Origin: Lachnospiraceae bacterium
GTDB taxonomy: Bacteria; Bacillota; Clostridia; Lachnospirales; Lachnospiraceae
NCBI GenBank assembly: GCA_017442585.1
Contig: JAFRZM010000023.1
Location: 1-52,795 of the forward strand
DNA: 52,795 nt
Direction: 5' to 3'
Every line of letters begins with the position of its first letter. Positions within the stretch are counted from its first letter, which is position 1. Positions 6,828 through 15,284 of the stretch are shown here, one piece after another. Under the pieces are notes generated by a model. That model did not search any database. It was not told the DNA's origin and saw nothing but the letters and a program-made list of their open reading frames with translations. The position numbers and the translations under genes are program-made.

Positions 6828-9800
6828 ATGGCAAGGAATCTGTCAAGAAAAGTAACCGCAGTATTACTTACTTTAAGTATGATACTTTCACTTTTACTCA
6901 CACCGGGATTTGCAAAAGAAGTATCCGCTGTGGGAAAGGCAATGATCGTAAGATTTGAAACGCAGGTTTCAAATGGAAACACTTTAGTTTGGGTAGATGG
7001 TTTTACACCGAAAGAAGTGTTAAGCGATGTTTCGCGTGTCAGAGTATCAAGTACGACGATAAACGGAACGCAGGTACCGATAATCGAAGGTACCGATGAA
7101 ATCGTATTTTATAACGGTGAGTATTGGATGGATCCGGATGAACCGATTTATCCGCGTACACCGTATATGATAATGTATAGGTTCAAGGTTGCGGATCCGT
7201 CGATTTTTTATGGAGTTACGTCATTTCAGTTTTACCTCGGAGGTACTGCATATAATGAGTCAGGCTATGCATGGGCAGAGGCACGTGTAGAGGGTAATAT
7301 GATAACCCTTACCGCACAGACAATGTCATACAGCCTTGAGATATCCCAGGAAGCAGTATCTGCAATAGATTATGATATTACATATGGAGAAACACTTCCT
7401 ACGAAAGTTAAGCTTCTTAACGGATCACCGTATACTGCAGGTACCGCGAGATGGAGTTATTGTGACTACAATACAATAACGAATGTTACAAAAGCAAATC
7501 GCGGAGCCGACGGTGTCAATACCTATTATATGTTGGAAGTTATATTGCAGTCCAAGAACCAGTTTATATTTAACACGGGACTCAATTTCTATAGCATGGA
7601 CTATCCTGATGGCAGAAGACTTTTTGTTGAAGTTATGGACAAAGGTAAGTCCGCAAAGGTTATAATCGAAGGAATAGTTCCAAGAGAGCCGGAAGTTAAT
7701 ACTATGGCTATAAAGGAAATTACGATGTCTACACAGATGTCGTTTGGAACAAACGAAGCGAATCTTGCGGTAGACGTTATAGCCAAACTTCCTAAGAGCA
7801 TTAAGATAACGCTTGAAGGCAGCGATACACCGATAAATCTTCCGTTAGTGTTTGAAGAGCAACGTGAAATAAAATGGTATGTGTACGAATTGGTGAGCGG
7901 AGCCCTCGTTGAAGAAGGCGATGCATTGGAAAAGGGCGATGATAAAAAGTACGTTGCTTATTATCCGATGGCAGGAATAGAGCAGTCCTTGGAAGAAGCG
8001 GGATATACGGATTCTTATGGACTTTTCGATGTTTATCAATATGACGGTGATTTTGAACATCAGGGTGGATATTCAATTATATTCAGCGTAAGACCGCAGC
8101 ATCCGACGACAAGCCAGCCGCAGAATGCATTTGCAGCAACGGATGCCCCTGTATTTACTTTTACAAATCAAGGTGGATATTGCATGTATTCTGTTTCGGG
8201 ATATGCGCCGTACTCATGTAAGTGCGTGGCAAATCTCGAGGCGTTTATACCGGGACAGACCGATATAACATGTTTCCCGCCTACTCCTTGCTCAATGGGA
8301 CAGTGTGGAGATACAATCGGCGTATTTAAGGCTATGTCAAAAGGCATTGCGAATCAAAGTGTTGATAGCCCAATAGTATATAGAATGTTTGATCCGGATG
8401 AATTCAGAATGAGCAAGATGCAAAACGGTGTAGTATCCGTATCCTTGCAGAAGCCTGAAACAGACGCGATAGCGACAAAAGAAGCATATGTTGCAGCAAC
8501 GGGAGATTATGCTGCAGGATTAAATCTTGATATGGTATCTCTTACATGGAGACCGAGACCTATAGCAATAAACTCTGACAGCGAGACATTTGATGCTGAT
8601 ACGGCATATGTTGCAGAGATAAAGATACCTGTAAGAGCAGGATTTACTATTGAAAAGATTCCACAGGTTCGTCTTAACGGTGTGCTTGTGGATGATGTTG
8701 AAGCTAACGGAAATTATCTTGTTATAACATATACCTTCCCGAAGACAGACCCTGAATATTGGATCAATCGTAATGGTGTATGCAATAAGAAGATGTACTT
8801 TACGACTCCGGTACCGTTCATCGGAGCATATATACCTGATCGTGTAGAGTTCTCTGATGGATCCGGACGTATAATCGGTAACCAGCAGATAACATGGTAC
8901 TCGGACACGACAAAGGTAGAAGGCGGCGTATTTAAGAAGGGCGCACGCTATACAATGGTACTTACTGTTGATATGAATGAAGCGGGTGTAATGCATGACC
9001 TTTCAGGTGTTAATAACCTCGTGGGCACTCAGGATTATGTTACGGGAGCGTACGCAAGCGCATCAACCGGGCTTCTTACAATAAACTTCGATTTCGGCGT
9101 ATGTGAGAAGGGTAATGTCGGAACGGTTAATGATTATTCATTTACTATGCCGAACGGTATCAGCGAAGAAGATTTTGAGGCAAGATTGAAGGGACCGCAC
9201 TTTGCTGAAGTTTCAATGAGTGACGGAAGCGTGTCATTATTTGAAATAGAGCCGGGATTTAATGAGAACGGTGTTCAGTATCAGACGATATTCGATCAGT
9301 ATCAGGCAGAGTACTTCGGCGCGTTCCAATATGATAAGGAAGAGAAGACAGAGCAGGTATTTACACTTACCTGTAATGTGGATCTTTCCGATAATGGCGG
9401 AGACAGGGTAACACCGGTAAATGTTACAATAGTAGTATCGGCAGTTATGTGCCATATTACTTTTGATTTAAACGGTGGCGAAAAGAGTTCATCTTTTAAG
9501 GACCAAATTGTAGTGCCGTATGGTAAGGAATTAGGATTTAAATATAAGAAGAGTGATTGTGTACGAGAGGGTTATCTTTTTGCCGGATGGTATACAGATC
9601 CGGTAAAAGGAATAAGAGTTTATTCATCAACTTCTGCAGAAGGCGATGAAACTTTATATGCCCATTGGACGAAGATTACTTTAAAGAAAAGAGTTATTCT
9701 CGGTGCAACGTGTAAAAAGGGCGTTAAGATTGACATCAAAGTAAAGAAACTCAAAGAATATGCTGATGGTGTGGAAATATACTTTACGGCGGTTAACGGA

Positions 9801-10031
9801 GCAATAACAGAAGTATTTGAAGATGGCGATTATACACATTTATCTGATATCAAGGTATTTGATCTTAAGGTAAGTGCCGGTAAGACGGTTAAAGATAAGA
9901 TAACGGTATCCAGACTAAAATCAAAAACCGTTTATTATATAGCAGCAAGACCGTATAAATATGACAGTACCGGCAAGAAAGTATACGGACCTTTAAGTGG
10001 GATAAAGAAAGTAAAGACAAAGAAAAAATAG
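6828..10031 (+). CDS. Large secreted protein with a Listeria-Bacteroides (InlB-type) repeat
   Basis: A 1067-residue exported protein. An N-terminal signal peptide (basic M-A-R-N-L-S-R-K, a hydrophobic stretch, probable cleavage after P-G-F-A near residue 28) precedes a long, mostly beta-type region that I do not recognise. A cysteine-rich patch (C-K-C, C-F-P-P-T-P-C, C-G-D) lies near residues 450-500. Residues about 875-949 form one InlB B-repeat-like domain (F-D-L-N-G-G, then G-Y-L-F-A-G-W-Y-T-D and L-Y-A-H-W). About 950-1067 look like a fibronectin III-type, very lysine-rich end. There is no LPXTG motif and no C-terminal membrane segment. A role in surface binding or the cell envelope is plausible but unproven. 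AGGAGG precedes the ATG. serS starts 23 bases downstream without a terminator between. Confidence 0.8.
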   Translation: MARNLSRKVTAVLLTLSMILSLLLTPGFAKEVSAVGKAMIVRFETQVSNGNTLVWVDGFTPKEVLSDVSRVRVSSTTINGTQVPIIEGTDEIVFYNGEYWMDPDEPIYPRTPYMIMYRFKVADPSIFYGVTSFQFYLGGTAYNESGYAWAEARVEGNMITLTAQTMSYSLEISQEAVSAIDYDITYGETLPTKVKLLNGSPYTAGTARWSYCDYNTITNVTKANRGADGVNTYYMLEVILQSKNQFIFNTGLNFYSMDYPDGRRLFVEVMDKGKSAKVIIEGIVPREPEVNTMAIKEITMSTQMSFGTNEANLAVDVIAKLPKSIKITLEGSDTPINLPLVFEEQREIKWYVYELVSGALVEEGDALEKGDDKKYVAYYPMAGIEQSLEEAGYTDSYGLFDVYQYDGDFEHQGGYSIIFSVRPQHPTTSQPQNAFAATDAPVFTFTNQGGYCMYSVSGYAPYSCKCVANLEAFIPGQTDITCFPPTPCSMGQCGDTIGVFKAMSKGIANQSVDSPIVYRMFDPDEFRMSKMQNGVVSVSLQKPETDAIATKEAYVAATGDYAAGLNLDMVSLTWRPRPIAINSDSETFDADTAYVAEIKIPVRAGFTIEKIPQVRLNGVLVDDVEANGNYLVITYTFPKTDPEYWINRNGVCNKKMYFTTPVPFIGAYIPDRVEFSDGSGRIIGNQQITWYSDTTKVEGGVFKKGARYTMVLTVDMNEAGVMHDLSGVNNLVGTQDYVTGAYASASTGLLTINFDFGVCEKGNVGTVNDYSFTMPNGISEEDFEARLKGPHFAEVSMSDGSVSLFEIEPGFNENGVQYQTIFDQYQAEYFGAFQYDKEEKTEQVFTLTCNVDLSDNGGDRVTPVNVTIVVSAVMCHITFDLNGGEKSSSFKDQIVVPYGKELGFKYKKSDCVREGYLFAGWYTDPVKGIRVYSSTSAEGDETLYAHWTKITLKKRVILGATCKKGVKIDIKVKKLKEYADGVEIYFTAVNGAITEVFEDGDYTHLSDIKVFDLKVSAGKTVKDKITVSRLKSKTVYYIAARPYKYDSTGKKVYGPLSGIKKVKTKKK

Positions 10032-10054
10032 GTTATATAAGCGAGGCATGAATT

Positions 10055-11326
10055 ATGTTAGATATTAAAAGAATCAGAGAGAATCCTGAAGAAGTAGCGG
10101 CAGCGTTAAGAAAGAGAAATTGCGAAGTGGATTTCACAGAGCTTCTCGGACTTGATAAGGAAAGAAGAGAACTTTTACAGTCTGTAGAGGAAAAGAAGAA
10201 TGACAGAAACGTTACTTCAAAGAAGATTCCTGAGATGAAGAAGAACGGCGAAGACGTTACAGCAGTATTAGAGCGTATGAAGAAAGTCGGCGACGAGATT
10301 GCCGTAGAAAACGATAAGGTACGCGAAGTGGAAGAAAAGATTAAATACATCTTAGACCGTCTTCCTAATATCCCTGCAGACGACGTTGTAGCAGGCGGTA
10401 AAGAGAACAATAAGGTAGTTAAGACTTTCGGTGAGAAGCCTGTATTTAATTTCGAAGCTAAAAACCACGTAGATCTTTGTAAGATGCATAACTTAATTGA
10501 TTATGAGCGTGGAGTTAAGATTGCAGGTGAAGGTTGTTGGCTTTATACAGGTAAAGGTGCAATGCTTGAGTGGGCACTTTTAAACTTCTTTATAAGCGAG
10601 CATATTAAGGACGGATACACATTTATCCTTCCGCCTCACATGCTTGGATATCAGTGCGGATACGTAGCAGGTCAGTTCCCAAAGTACGTTGAAGAGGATT
10701 ACTGGATTGACGGTGGTCCAAACGAGAAGGGTAACTTCCTCCTTCCTACAGCAGAGACAGCGCTTGTAAACGTTCATAGAGATGAGATCTTAAAGGAAGA
10801 AGAACTTCCGAAGAGATATTTTGCCTACACACCATGCTTCCGTCGTGAGGCAGGTTCAAGCCGTATAGAAGAGCGCGGTATGGTGCGCGGTCACCAGTTT
10901 AATAAGGTTGAAATGGTTCAGTATGCGCATCCTGATCATTCGGAAGAAGCTTTTGAAGAACTTTTAAATAAGGCAGAGACACTTGTACAAAAGCTTGGTC
11001 TTCATTATCAGTTATCAAAGCTTGCTGCAGATGATTGTTCTTTCTCAATGGGTAGAACATGCGATATTGAAATTTGGATCCCAAGTATGGGCATCTATAA
11101 AGAGGTAAGTTCCGTATCTAACGGATATGATTATCAGGCTCGCCGTGGTAATGTGCGTTTCAGAGATTCCAACGGACAGATGAGATTCGTACATACACTT
11201 AACGGATCCGGCCTTGCAACAAGCCGTGTACTTCCTGCAATTGTTGAGCAGTATCAGCAGGAAGACGGTTCCATCATAGTACCTGAAGTTTTAAGACCGT
11301 TTATGGGAATGGATGTAATTAAATGA
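10055..11326 (+). CDS. serS: Seryl-tRNA synthetase
   Basis: Charges tRNA-Ser (and tRNA-Sec where present) with serine; cytoplasmic class II synthetase. The 423-residue product starts with the usual tRNA-binding helical arm (about residues 30-100, rich in Glu and Lys, coiled-coil-like). The catalytic domain follows with motif 2 (F-R-R-E-A-G-S, then R-G-M-V-R-G-H-Q-F) and motif 3 (G-S-G-L-A-T-S-R-V-L-P-A-I-V-E). The size is normal. It follows the secreted protein after only 23 bases, with a GCGAGG ribosome binding site, and its last four bases overlap the next gene. Many Firmicutes control serS with a T-box, but there is no room for one here. Confidence 0.97.
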   Translation: MLDIKRIRENPEEVAAALRKRNCEVDFTELLGLDKERRELLQSVEEKKNDRNVTSKKIPEMKKNGEDVTAVLERMKKVGDEIAVENDKVREVEEKIKYILDRLPNIPADDVVAGGKENNKVVKTFGEKPVFNFEAKNHVDLCKMHNLIDYERGVKIAGEGCWLYTGKGAMLEWALLNFFISEHIKDGYTFILPPHMLGYQCGYVAGQFPKYVEEDYWIDGGPNEKGNFLLPTAETALVNVHRDEILKEEELPKRYFAYTPCFRREAGSSRIEERGMVRGHQFNKVEMVQYAHPDHSEEAFEELLNKAETLVQKLGLHYQLSKLAADDCSFSMGRTCDIEIWIPSMGIYKEVSSVSNGYDYQARRGNVRFRDSNGQMRFVHTLNGSGLATSRVLPAIVEQYQQEDGSIIVPEVLRPFMGMDVIK

Positions 11327-12492
11327 AAAGACGCTTAAGCTTATTACTTTTAAGTTTAATATTGATTTTGTCACTCGTTGCTTGCGGTAAGTCAAAGGAT
11401 AAGGATGTGGATTCCGGAAATGCGACAGAAAATGCCGAAGACATAAAAGAATCAGAAGACAACGTTGTAGTCGATAACACCGATTATAACGCTGTCGTAA
11501 ACCGCCTTATTCCTAAGGAAAAGGTTCGCGGAATCTACGTTACGGGAGCCATGGCAGGTAAGGATCAGCTTGATAGTCTTATAGAGCTTATCGATAAGAC
11601 AGATCTTAACTGTATGGTAATAGATGTCAAAGACGATGCCGGCAATATCACATATGATATGGACCTTAATCTTGTTAAAGAAGCGGGTTCTGTACATGCG
11701 TATATCAAAGATATAGATGCTCTTGTAAAAAAGTTAAAAGAGCATAATATATATCTTATTGCACGTATTGTATGCTTTAAGGATCCGGCACTTGCGGCAG
11801 GCAGGCCTGAGCTTTGCTTAAGACTTCCTGACGGCTCACCTATAGTAGACGGACACGGAAATGCCTTTGTAAATCCCTATAGTGAGGAAGTACATAAATA
11901 CATCGTGGAAGTTGCAAAAAAGGCTATAGGAGACGGATTTGATGAGATACAGTTCGATTATGTGCGTTTTCCTATCGGAAACGATGCAAATAACGCCGAA
12001 TACGGTGTGGATACAACAACATATACCAGACAGAAGTGCATATCAAACTTCTTTAGTTTCGCCGAGCGTGAATTCCATAAGGAAGGCATAGTATTCGGAG
12101 CAGACCTTTTCGGAACAATAATCGGAAGCGAGATCGATGAAGATGCAACAGGTCAGAAGTATCGCGATATCGCAATGAAGGCCGATGTTGTATGCCCGAT
12201 GATTTATCCGTCGCATTACGCGAATGGAAACTTTGGACTCGAAGTTCCTGATGCAAAGCCGTATGAAGCAATTCTCGGCGCGCTTAACCGATCGAAGAAA
12301 GCTTTATCACTTTTATCCGAAGAATCATGTGCGATAGTTCGTCCGTGGCTTCAGGCTTTTACGGCACCCTGGGTAGAGGGACATATCGAATACGACGTCG
12401 AAGAGGTTAAAAAGCAAATTCAGGCGGTATACGATGCGGGATATGAAGAGTGGATACTCTGGAATGCATCAAATAAATACACATACGAATAA
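11323..12492 (+). CDS. Lipoprotein with DUF4015-type putative glycoside hydrolase domain
   Basis: A 389-residue exported lipoprotein: signal peptide of about 20 residues and lipobox L-V-A-C with Cys21 as lipidation site, then an acidic linker to about residue 55. From about 67 on, V-R-G-I-Y-V-T-G, M-V-I-D-V-K-D-D-A-G and F-D-E-I-Q-F-D-Y-V-R-F-P follow the pattern of the DUF4015 putative glycosyl hydrolase (TIM-barrel) family. The D-E-I-Q-F-D-Y segment is the likely active-site strand. The substrate is unknown; an envelope polysaccharide is a guess. The ATG overlaps the serS stop by four bases, so translation is probably coupled. A terminator follows. Confidence 0.85.
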   Translation: MKRRLSLLLLSLILILSLVACGKSKDKDVDSGNATENAEDIKESEDNVVVDNTDYNAVVNRLIPKEKVRGIYVTGAMAGKDQLDSLIELIDKTDLNCMVIDVKDDAGNITYDMDLNLVKEAGSVHAYIKDIDALVKKLKEHNIYLIARIVCFKDPALAAGRPELCLRLPDGSPIVDGHGNAFVNPYSEEVHKYIVEVAKKAIGDGFDEIQFDYVRFPIGNDANNAEYGVDTTTYTRQKCISNFFSFAEREFHKEGIVFGADLFGTIIGSEIDEDATGQKYRDIAMKADVVCPMIYPSHYANGNFGLEVPDAKPYEAILGALNRSKKALSLLSEESCAIVRPWLQAFTAPWVEGHIEYDVEEVKKQIQAVYDAGYEEWILWNASNKYTYE

Positions 12493-12495
12493 GTA

Positions 12496-12528
12496 TAAAA
12501 ATGGATGATGTTATCATCCATTTTTATT
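12496..12528 (+). terminator. Intrinsic terminator after the serS operon
   Basis: ATGGATGAT (12501-12509) pairs with ATCATCCAT (12513-12521) around a three-base loop, with a T-rich tail on the plus strand and an A run before it. Confidence 0.85.
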
Positions 12529-12562
12529 ATGCCTTTGTTATTTAGTAAACACGCGTAAATCC

Positions 12563-12590
12563 TTGACTTTACGCCGAAATTTGGTAAACT
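12563..12590 (+). promoter_or_regulatory. Probable promoter of the PTS IIC-like gene
   Basis: TTGACT (12563-12568) and TAAACT (12585-12590) are 16 bases apart, 55 bases before the start codon. Confidence 0.5.
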
Positions 12591-12645
12591 GTTTTTTGGT
12601 GTTAAGCCAAAAATCTTATTATAATGATACTGTGAGGAGATTAAA

Positions 12646-13713
12646 ATGGATAAGATTAAAGCTTTCTTGAGAAAGAAAAACATCGTATTCTCAGCAAAGA
12701 GATACGGAATCGATGCACTTGGTGCTATGGCACAGGGTTTATTTGCATCACTTTTAATCGGTACGATAATTAAGACAATCGGTACCCAGGCTGGGATCGA
12801 ATTTTTAGTAACTATCGGTACCTATGCAATGGCAGCAGCAGGTCCTGCAATGGCAGTTTCAATAGGTTACGCATTACAGTGCCCTACATTGGTTTTGTTT
12901 TCACTTGCCGGAGTCGGTGTTGCCGCAAATGCGAGTGAAATATCAGGTGCAGGCGGACCGCTTGTTGTTTTAATAGTTACAATTTTTGCTTCTGAATTTG
13001 GTAAGTTGGTTTACAAAGAGACCAAGATTGATATAATCGTTACACCGTTTGTAACAATATTCGTCGGTGTAGGCCTTGCTCTTTGGTGGGGACCTGCAAT
13101 CGGATTTGTTGCTACGGAATTTGGTAAGCTTATAATGCTTGCAACAACACTTCATCCATTCTTAATGGGTATCGTTGTTTCTGTTCTTGTAGGTATCGCA
13201 CTTACACTTCCTATAAGCTCTGCAGCTATATGTGCCGCACTTTCATTAACAGGACTTGCGGGTGGTGCTGCCGTAGCAGGATGTTGTGCACAGATGGTAG
13301 GCTTTGCTGTTCTTTCATTTAAGGAGAATAAGTGGGGCGGTCTTTTGGCACAGGGTATCGGAACATCAATGCTTCAGATGGGTAATATCGTAAAGAAACC
13401 TGTTGTATGGCTTCCGGCTATCATCACATCAGCTATTACAGGACCTATCGCAACATGCGTATTTAAGTTACAGATGAACGGCGCAGCTATTTCATCAGGT
13501 ATGGGTACTTGCGGTCTTGTAGGTCAGATTGGTGTATATACAGGTTGGGTAAGCGATATCGCAGAAGGACTTAAGGCTTCCATAACTGCTATGGATGTAA
13601 TCGGACTTATTCTTATAAGCTTCGTGCTTCCGGCAGTGCTTACATGGGTAATCGGACTCGGCTTCCGTAAGGCTGGATTAATTAAAGATGGAGATCTCAA
13701 GCTCGACTTATAA
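12646..13713 (+). CDS. PTS system IIC-like membrane permease (PTS_EIIC_2 type)
   Basis: A 355-residue polytopic membrane protein with about nine to ten hydrophobic segments and many Gly/Ala residues. Its start (K-R-Y-G-I-D-A-L-G-A-M-A-Q-G-L-F-A-S) and the later L-P-I-S-S-A-A-I-C segment match the small IIC-like family often annotated as a putative PTS sugar transporter subunit. No IIA or IIB domain is fused and none is encoded next to it, so it either borrows these subunits or is not a phosphotransferase at all. The gene is monocistronic, with its own promoter and a strong terminator. The TGAGGAG ribosome binding site supports the ATG. Substrate unknown. Confidence 0.78.
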   Translation: MDKIKAFLRKKNIVFSAKRYGIDALGAMAQGLFASLLIGTIIKTIGTQAGIEFLVTIGTYAMAAAGPAMAVSIGYALQCPTLVLFSLAGVGVAANASEISGAGGPLVVLIVTIFASEFGKLVYKETKIDIIVTPFVTIFVGVGLALWWGPAIGFVATEFGKLIMLATTLHPFLMGIVVSVLVGIALTLPISSAAICAALSLTGLAGGAAVAGCCAQMVGFAVLSFKENKWGGLLAQGIGTSMLQMGNIVKKPVVWLPAIITSAITGPIATCVFKLQMNGAAISSGMGTCGLVGQIGVYTGWVSDIAEGLKASITAMDVIGLILISFVLPAVLTWVIGLGFRKAGLIKDGDLKLDL

Positions 13714-13727
13714 CTAGAATAATATAT

Positions 13728-13757
13728 AAGAGCCGGACTATATAGTCCGGCTCTTTA
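13728..13757. terminator. Bidirectional terminator between the IIC-like gene and galK
   Basis: Perfect dyad AAGAGCCGGAC...GTCCGGCTCTT between convergent genes, with TTTAG after it on the plus strand and TTATATATT on the minus strand. Confidence 0.85.
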
Positions 13758-13771
13758 GGTTAGTTTGTGTA

Positions 13772-15052
13772 TTATATAATTTGTATGCCACCATATGGAC
13801 GAATTTGTAAAATATTGCAACTTCCATCTCCGAAGATTTCGTCCATGTACTCGCGGTACGCATTAGCACGCTCAGCTTTTACGAAGGCCTGTATCGTACC
13901 TGCAAATCCACCACCCTGAACTCGTCCGTAGAAATCATCACCAAGGAAAAGCTTTGACGTTGCAAGTCCTATCGTAATTCCCTGTACAGTAGGGCTTGAC
14001 GGAGAGTAAATGTTTTGCAGGCATTTAAATGATGAATCACCTGCTTCGTTTTCTATCTTTAAGAATGAATCAATATCATTGTCGTTTAATGCTTTGATAG
14101 CTTCTCTGACTCTTCTGCATTCTGTTACATAGTGAATCACACGAAGAGCAGCACGGTCATTGACCTTTTTCCTGATAAGTGGAATATTCTTAATTAATTC
14201 GTCTTCGGAAACTTCCGATAATACTTCTTTTCCGAAAAGTGCTGCAGCACCTTCCATCTCATTACGAATAGCCGCATAATCCGGTGTAAGGTTTGCATGA
14301 GAACCTTTTGTATCCGTTATGCAAAGTACGTATCCGTTTTTGTTAAGTGGGAACGAGATCTTTTCTACTATCGGATTTTCTTTGTCTTTAAAATCGATAT
14401 GAATAAGCCCGCCGACTGAGGATGCCATCTGGTCCATAAGACCGCACGGCTTGCCGAAGTATTCGTTTTCAGCGATTTGGCCTACTTTACCAATTGTAAC
14501 GGCCGAGATTTCACCGTCATTATAAAGATAAGAAATAATGGTTCCTATCATTGTCTCGAATGCTGCGGAAGAAGAGAGTCCGGCGCCTGCGATAACATCT
14601 GAAGTAAGATAAGCGGAGAAGCCTCCGATTTTATATCCCATTTCTTTTAAGGTATTAATAACACCCTTGATTAAAGAAACGGTTTTATTTGGCTTGCAAA
14701 AGCTTTTACCTATTTCGTCAAGTGAGAACTCCATAGGAGCGTAGCCTTCAGAAAGAACGGTTACGGAGTTATCGTCTTCTTTGCGGACGATACCGAGGAT
14801 ATCGCGGTTGATGGATGCGGCTAATACTTCTCCACGCTGGTGATCTGTATGGTTACCGCATACTTCCGTACGTCCCGGTGCAGACATTATGTGGCACGGT
14901 CCGTCGCCGAATGTTTCCTCAAATGTATCGAGTGCATTTATAATTCGCTCGCTTTCGTAATTTATAAGATCCTTGTCAACATAGATATCGAGAATCTTCT
15001 CACGAAATGCGTCACTTTCTATTTCTTCTCTTAACATAGATACAGTTTTCAT
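13772..15052 (-). CDS. galK: Galactokinase
   Basis: Phosphorylates D-galactose at C1 with ATP, the first step of the Leloir pathway; cytoplasmic GHMP-family kinase of 426 residues. The galactokinase signature is at residues 58-72 (A-P-G-R-T-E-V-C-G-N-H-T-D-H-Q), a variant of the more common G-E-H-T-D-Y form seen in many clostridia. The GHMP ATP-binding loop G-A-G-L-S-S-S-A-A-F is near residue 155, and a Gly-rich C-terminal motif (G-G-G-F-A-G-T) near 380. It diverges from the mglBAC transporter across a 232-base region with two facing promoters and an inverted repeat, so uptake and phosphorylation are probably co-regulated. Confidence 0.95.
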   Translation of the reverse strand: MKTVSMLREEIESDAFREKILDIYVDKDLINYESERIINALDTFEETFGDGPCHIMSAPGRTEVCGNHTDHQRGEVLAASINRDILGIVRKEDDNSVTVLSEGYAPMEFSLDEIGKSFCKPNKTVSLIKGVINTLKEMGYKIGGFSAYLTSDVIAGAGLSSSAAFETMIGTIISYLYNDGEISAVTIGKVGQIAENEYFGKPCGLMDQMASSVGGLIHIDFKDKENPIVEKISFPLNKNGYVLCITDTKGSHANLTPDYAAIRNEMEGAAALFGKEVLSEVSEDELIKNIPLIRKKVNDRAALRVIHYVTECRRVREAIKALNDNDIDSFLKIENEAGDSSFKCLQNIYSPSSPTVQGITIGLATSKLFLGDDFYGRVQGGGFAGTIQAFVKAERANAYREYMDEIFGDGSCNILQIRPYGGIQII

Positions 15053-15137
15053 ATCAATTGATCCTTTCGTTTATCTAAGGATTAATCATATCATGTTTTC
15101 CCTATATTTATATGATAAATCTTAAGCGTTAAAAATA

Positions 15138-15166
15138 ATCTTACAGTAGGGCAACAATTTTGTCAA
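15138..15166 (-). promoter_or_regulatory. Sigma-A promoter of galK
   Basis: On the minus strand a consensus TTGACA and TAAGAT are 17 bases apart, 86 bases upstream of the galK start. Confidence 0.75.
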
Positions 15167-15170
15167 ATAC

Positions 15171-15190
15171 TTGTGAAAATACGTTCACAA
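15171..15190. promoter_or_regulatory. Candidate operator between galK and mglB
   Basis: A perfect inverted repeat, TTGTGAA (15171-15177) and TTCACAA (15184-15190) with a six-base spacer, sits four bases from the galK -35 element and three bases from the mgl -35 element. A regulator bound there could control both promoters. The regulator is not identified; no LacI or AraC gene is adjacent. Confidence 0.6.
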
Positions 15191-15193
15191 CAG

Positions 15194-15222
15194 TTGCTTT
15201 TTGTTAAAAATTATTGTAATCT
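15194..15222 (+). promoter_or_regulatory. Probable promoter of mglBAC
   Basis: TTGCTT (15194-15199) and TAATCT (15217-15222) are 17 bases apart and about 60 bases before the mglB start. Confidence 0.55.
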
Positions 15223-15284
15223 AGTACTTGTAGTGATATCTTTCTACGTTTTACTTTAAAACTTTACAGGAGGTAGAGAAAAGG

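Noticed and set aside
8520-8996. 158-codon minus-strand frame inside the secreted protein gene
   Set aside because: It is a Cys/Tyr/Arg-rich shadow frame with no promoter or ribosome binding site.
10032-10054. T-box riboswitch before serS
   Set aside because: Only 23 bases are available and no T-box sequence was seen.
15171-15190. A catabolite-control cre site at the galK/mgl dyad
   Set aside because: The central CG is present, but the flanking TG and CA positions do not fit the cre consensus spacing.
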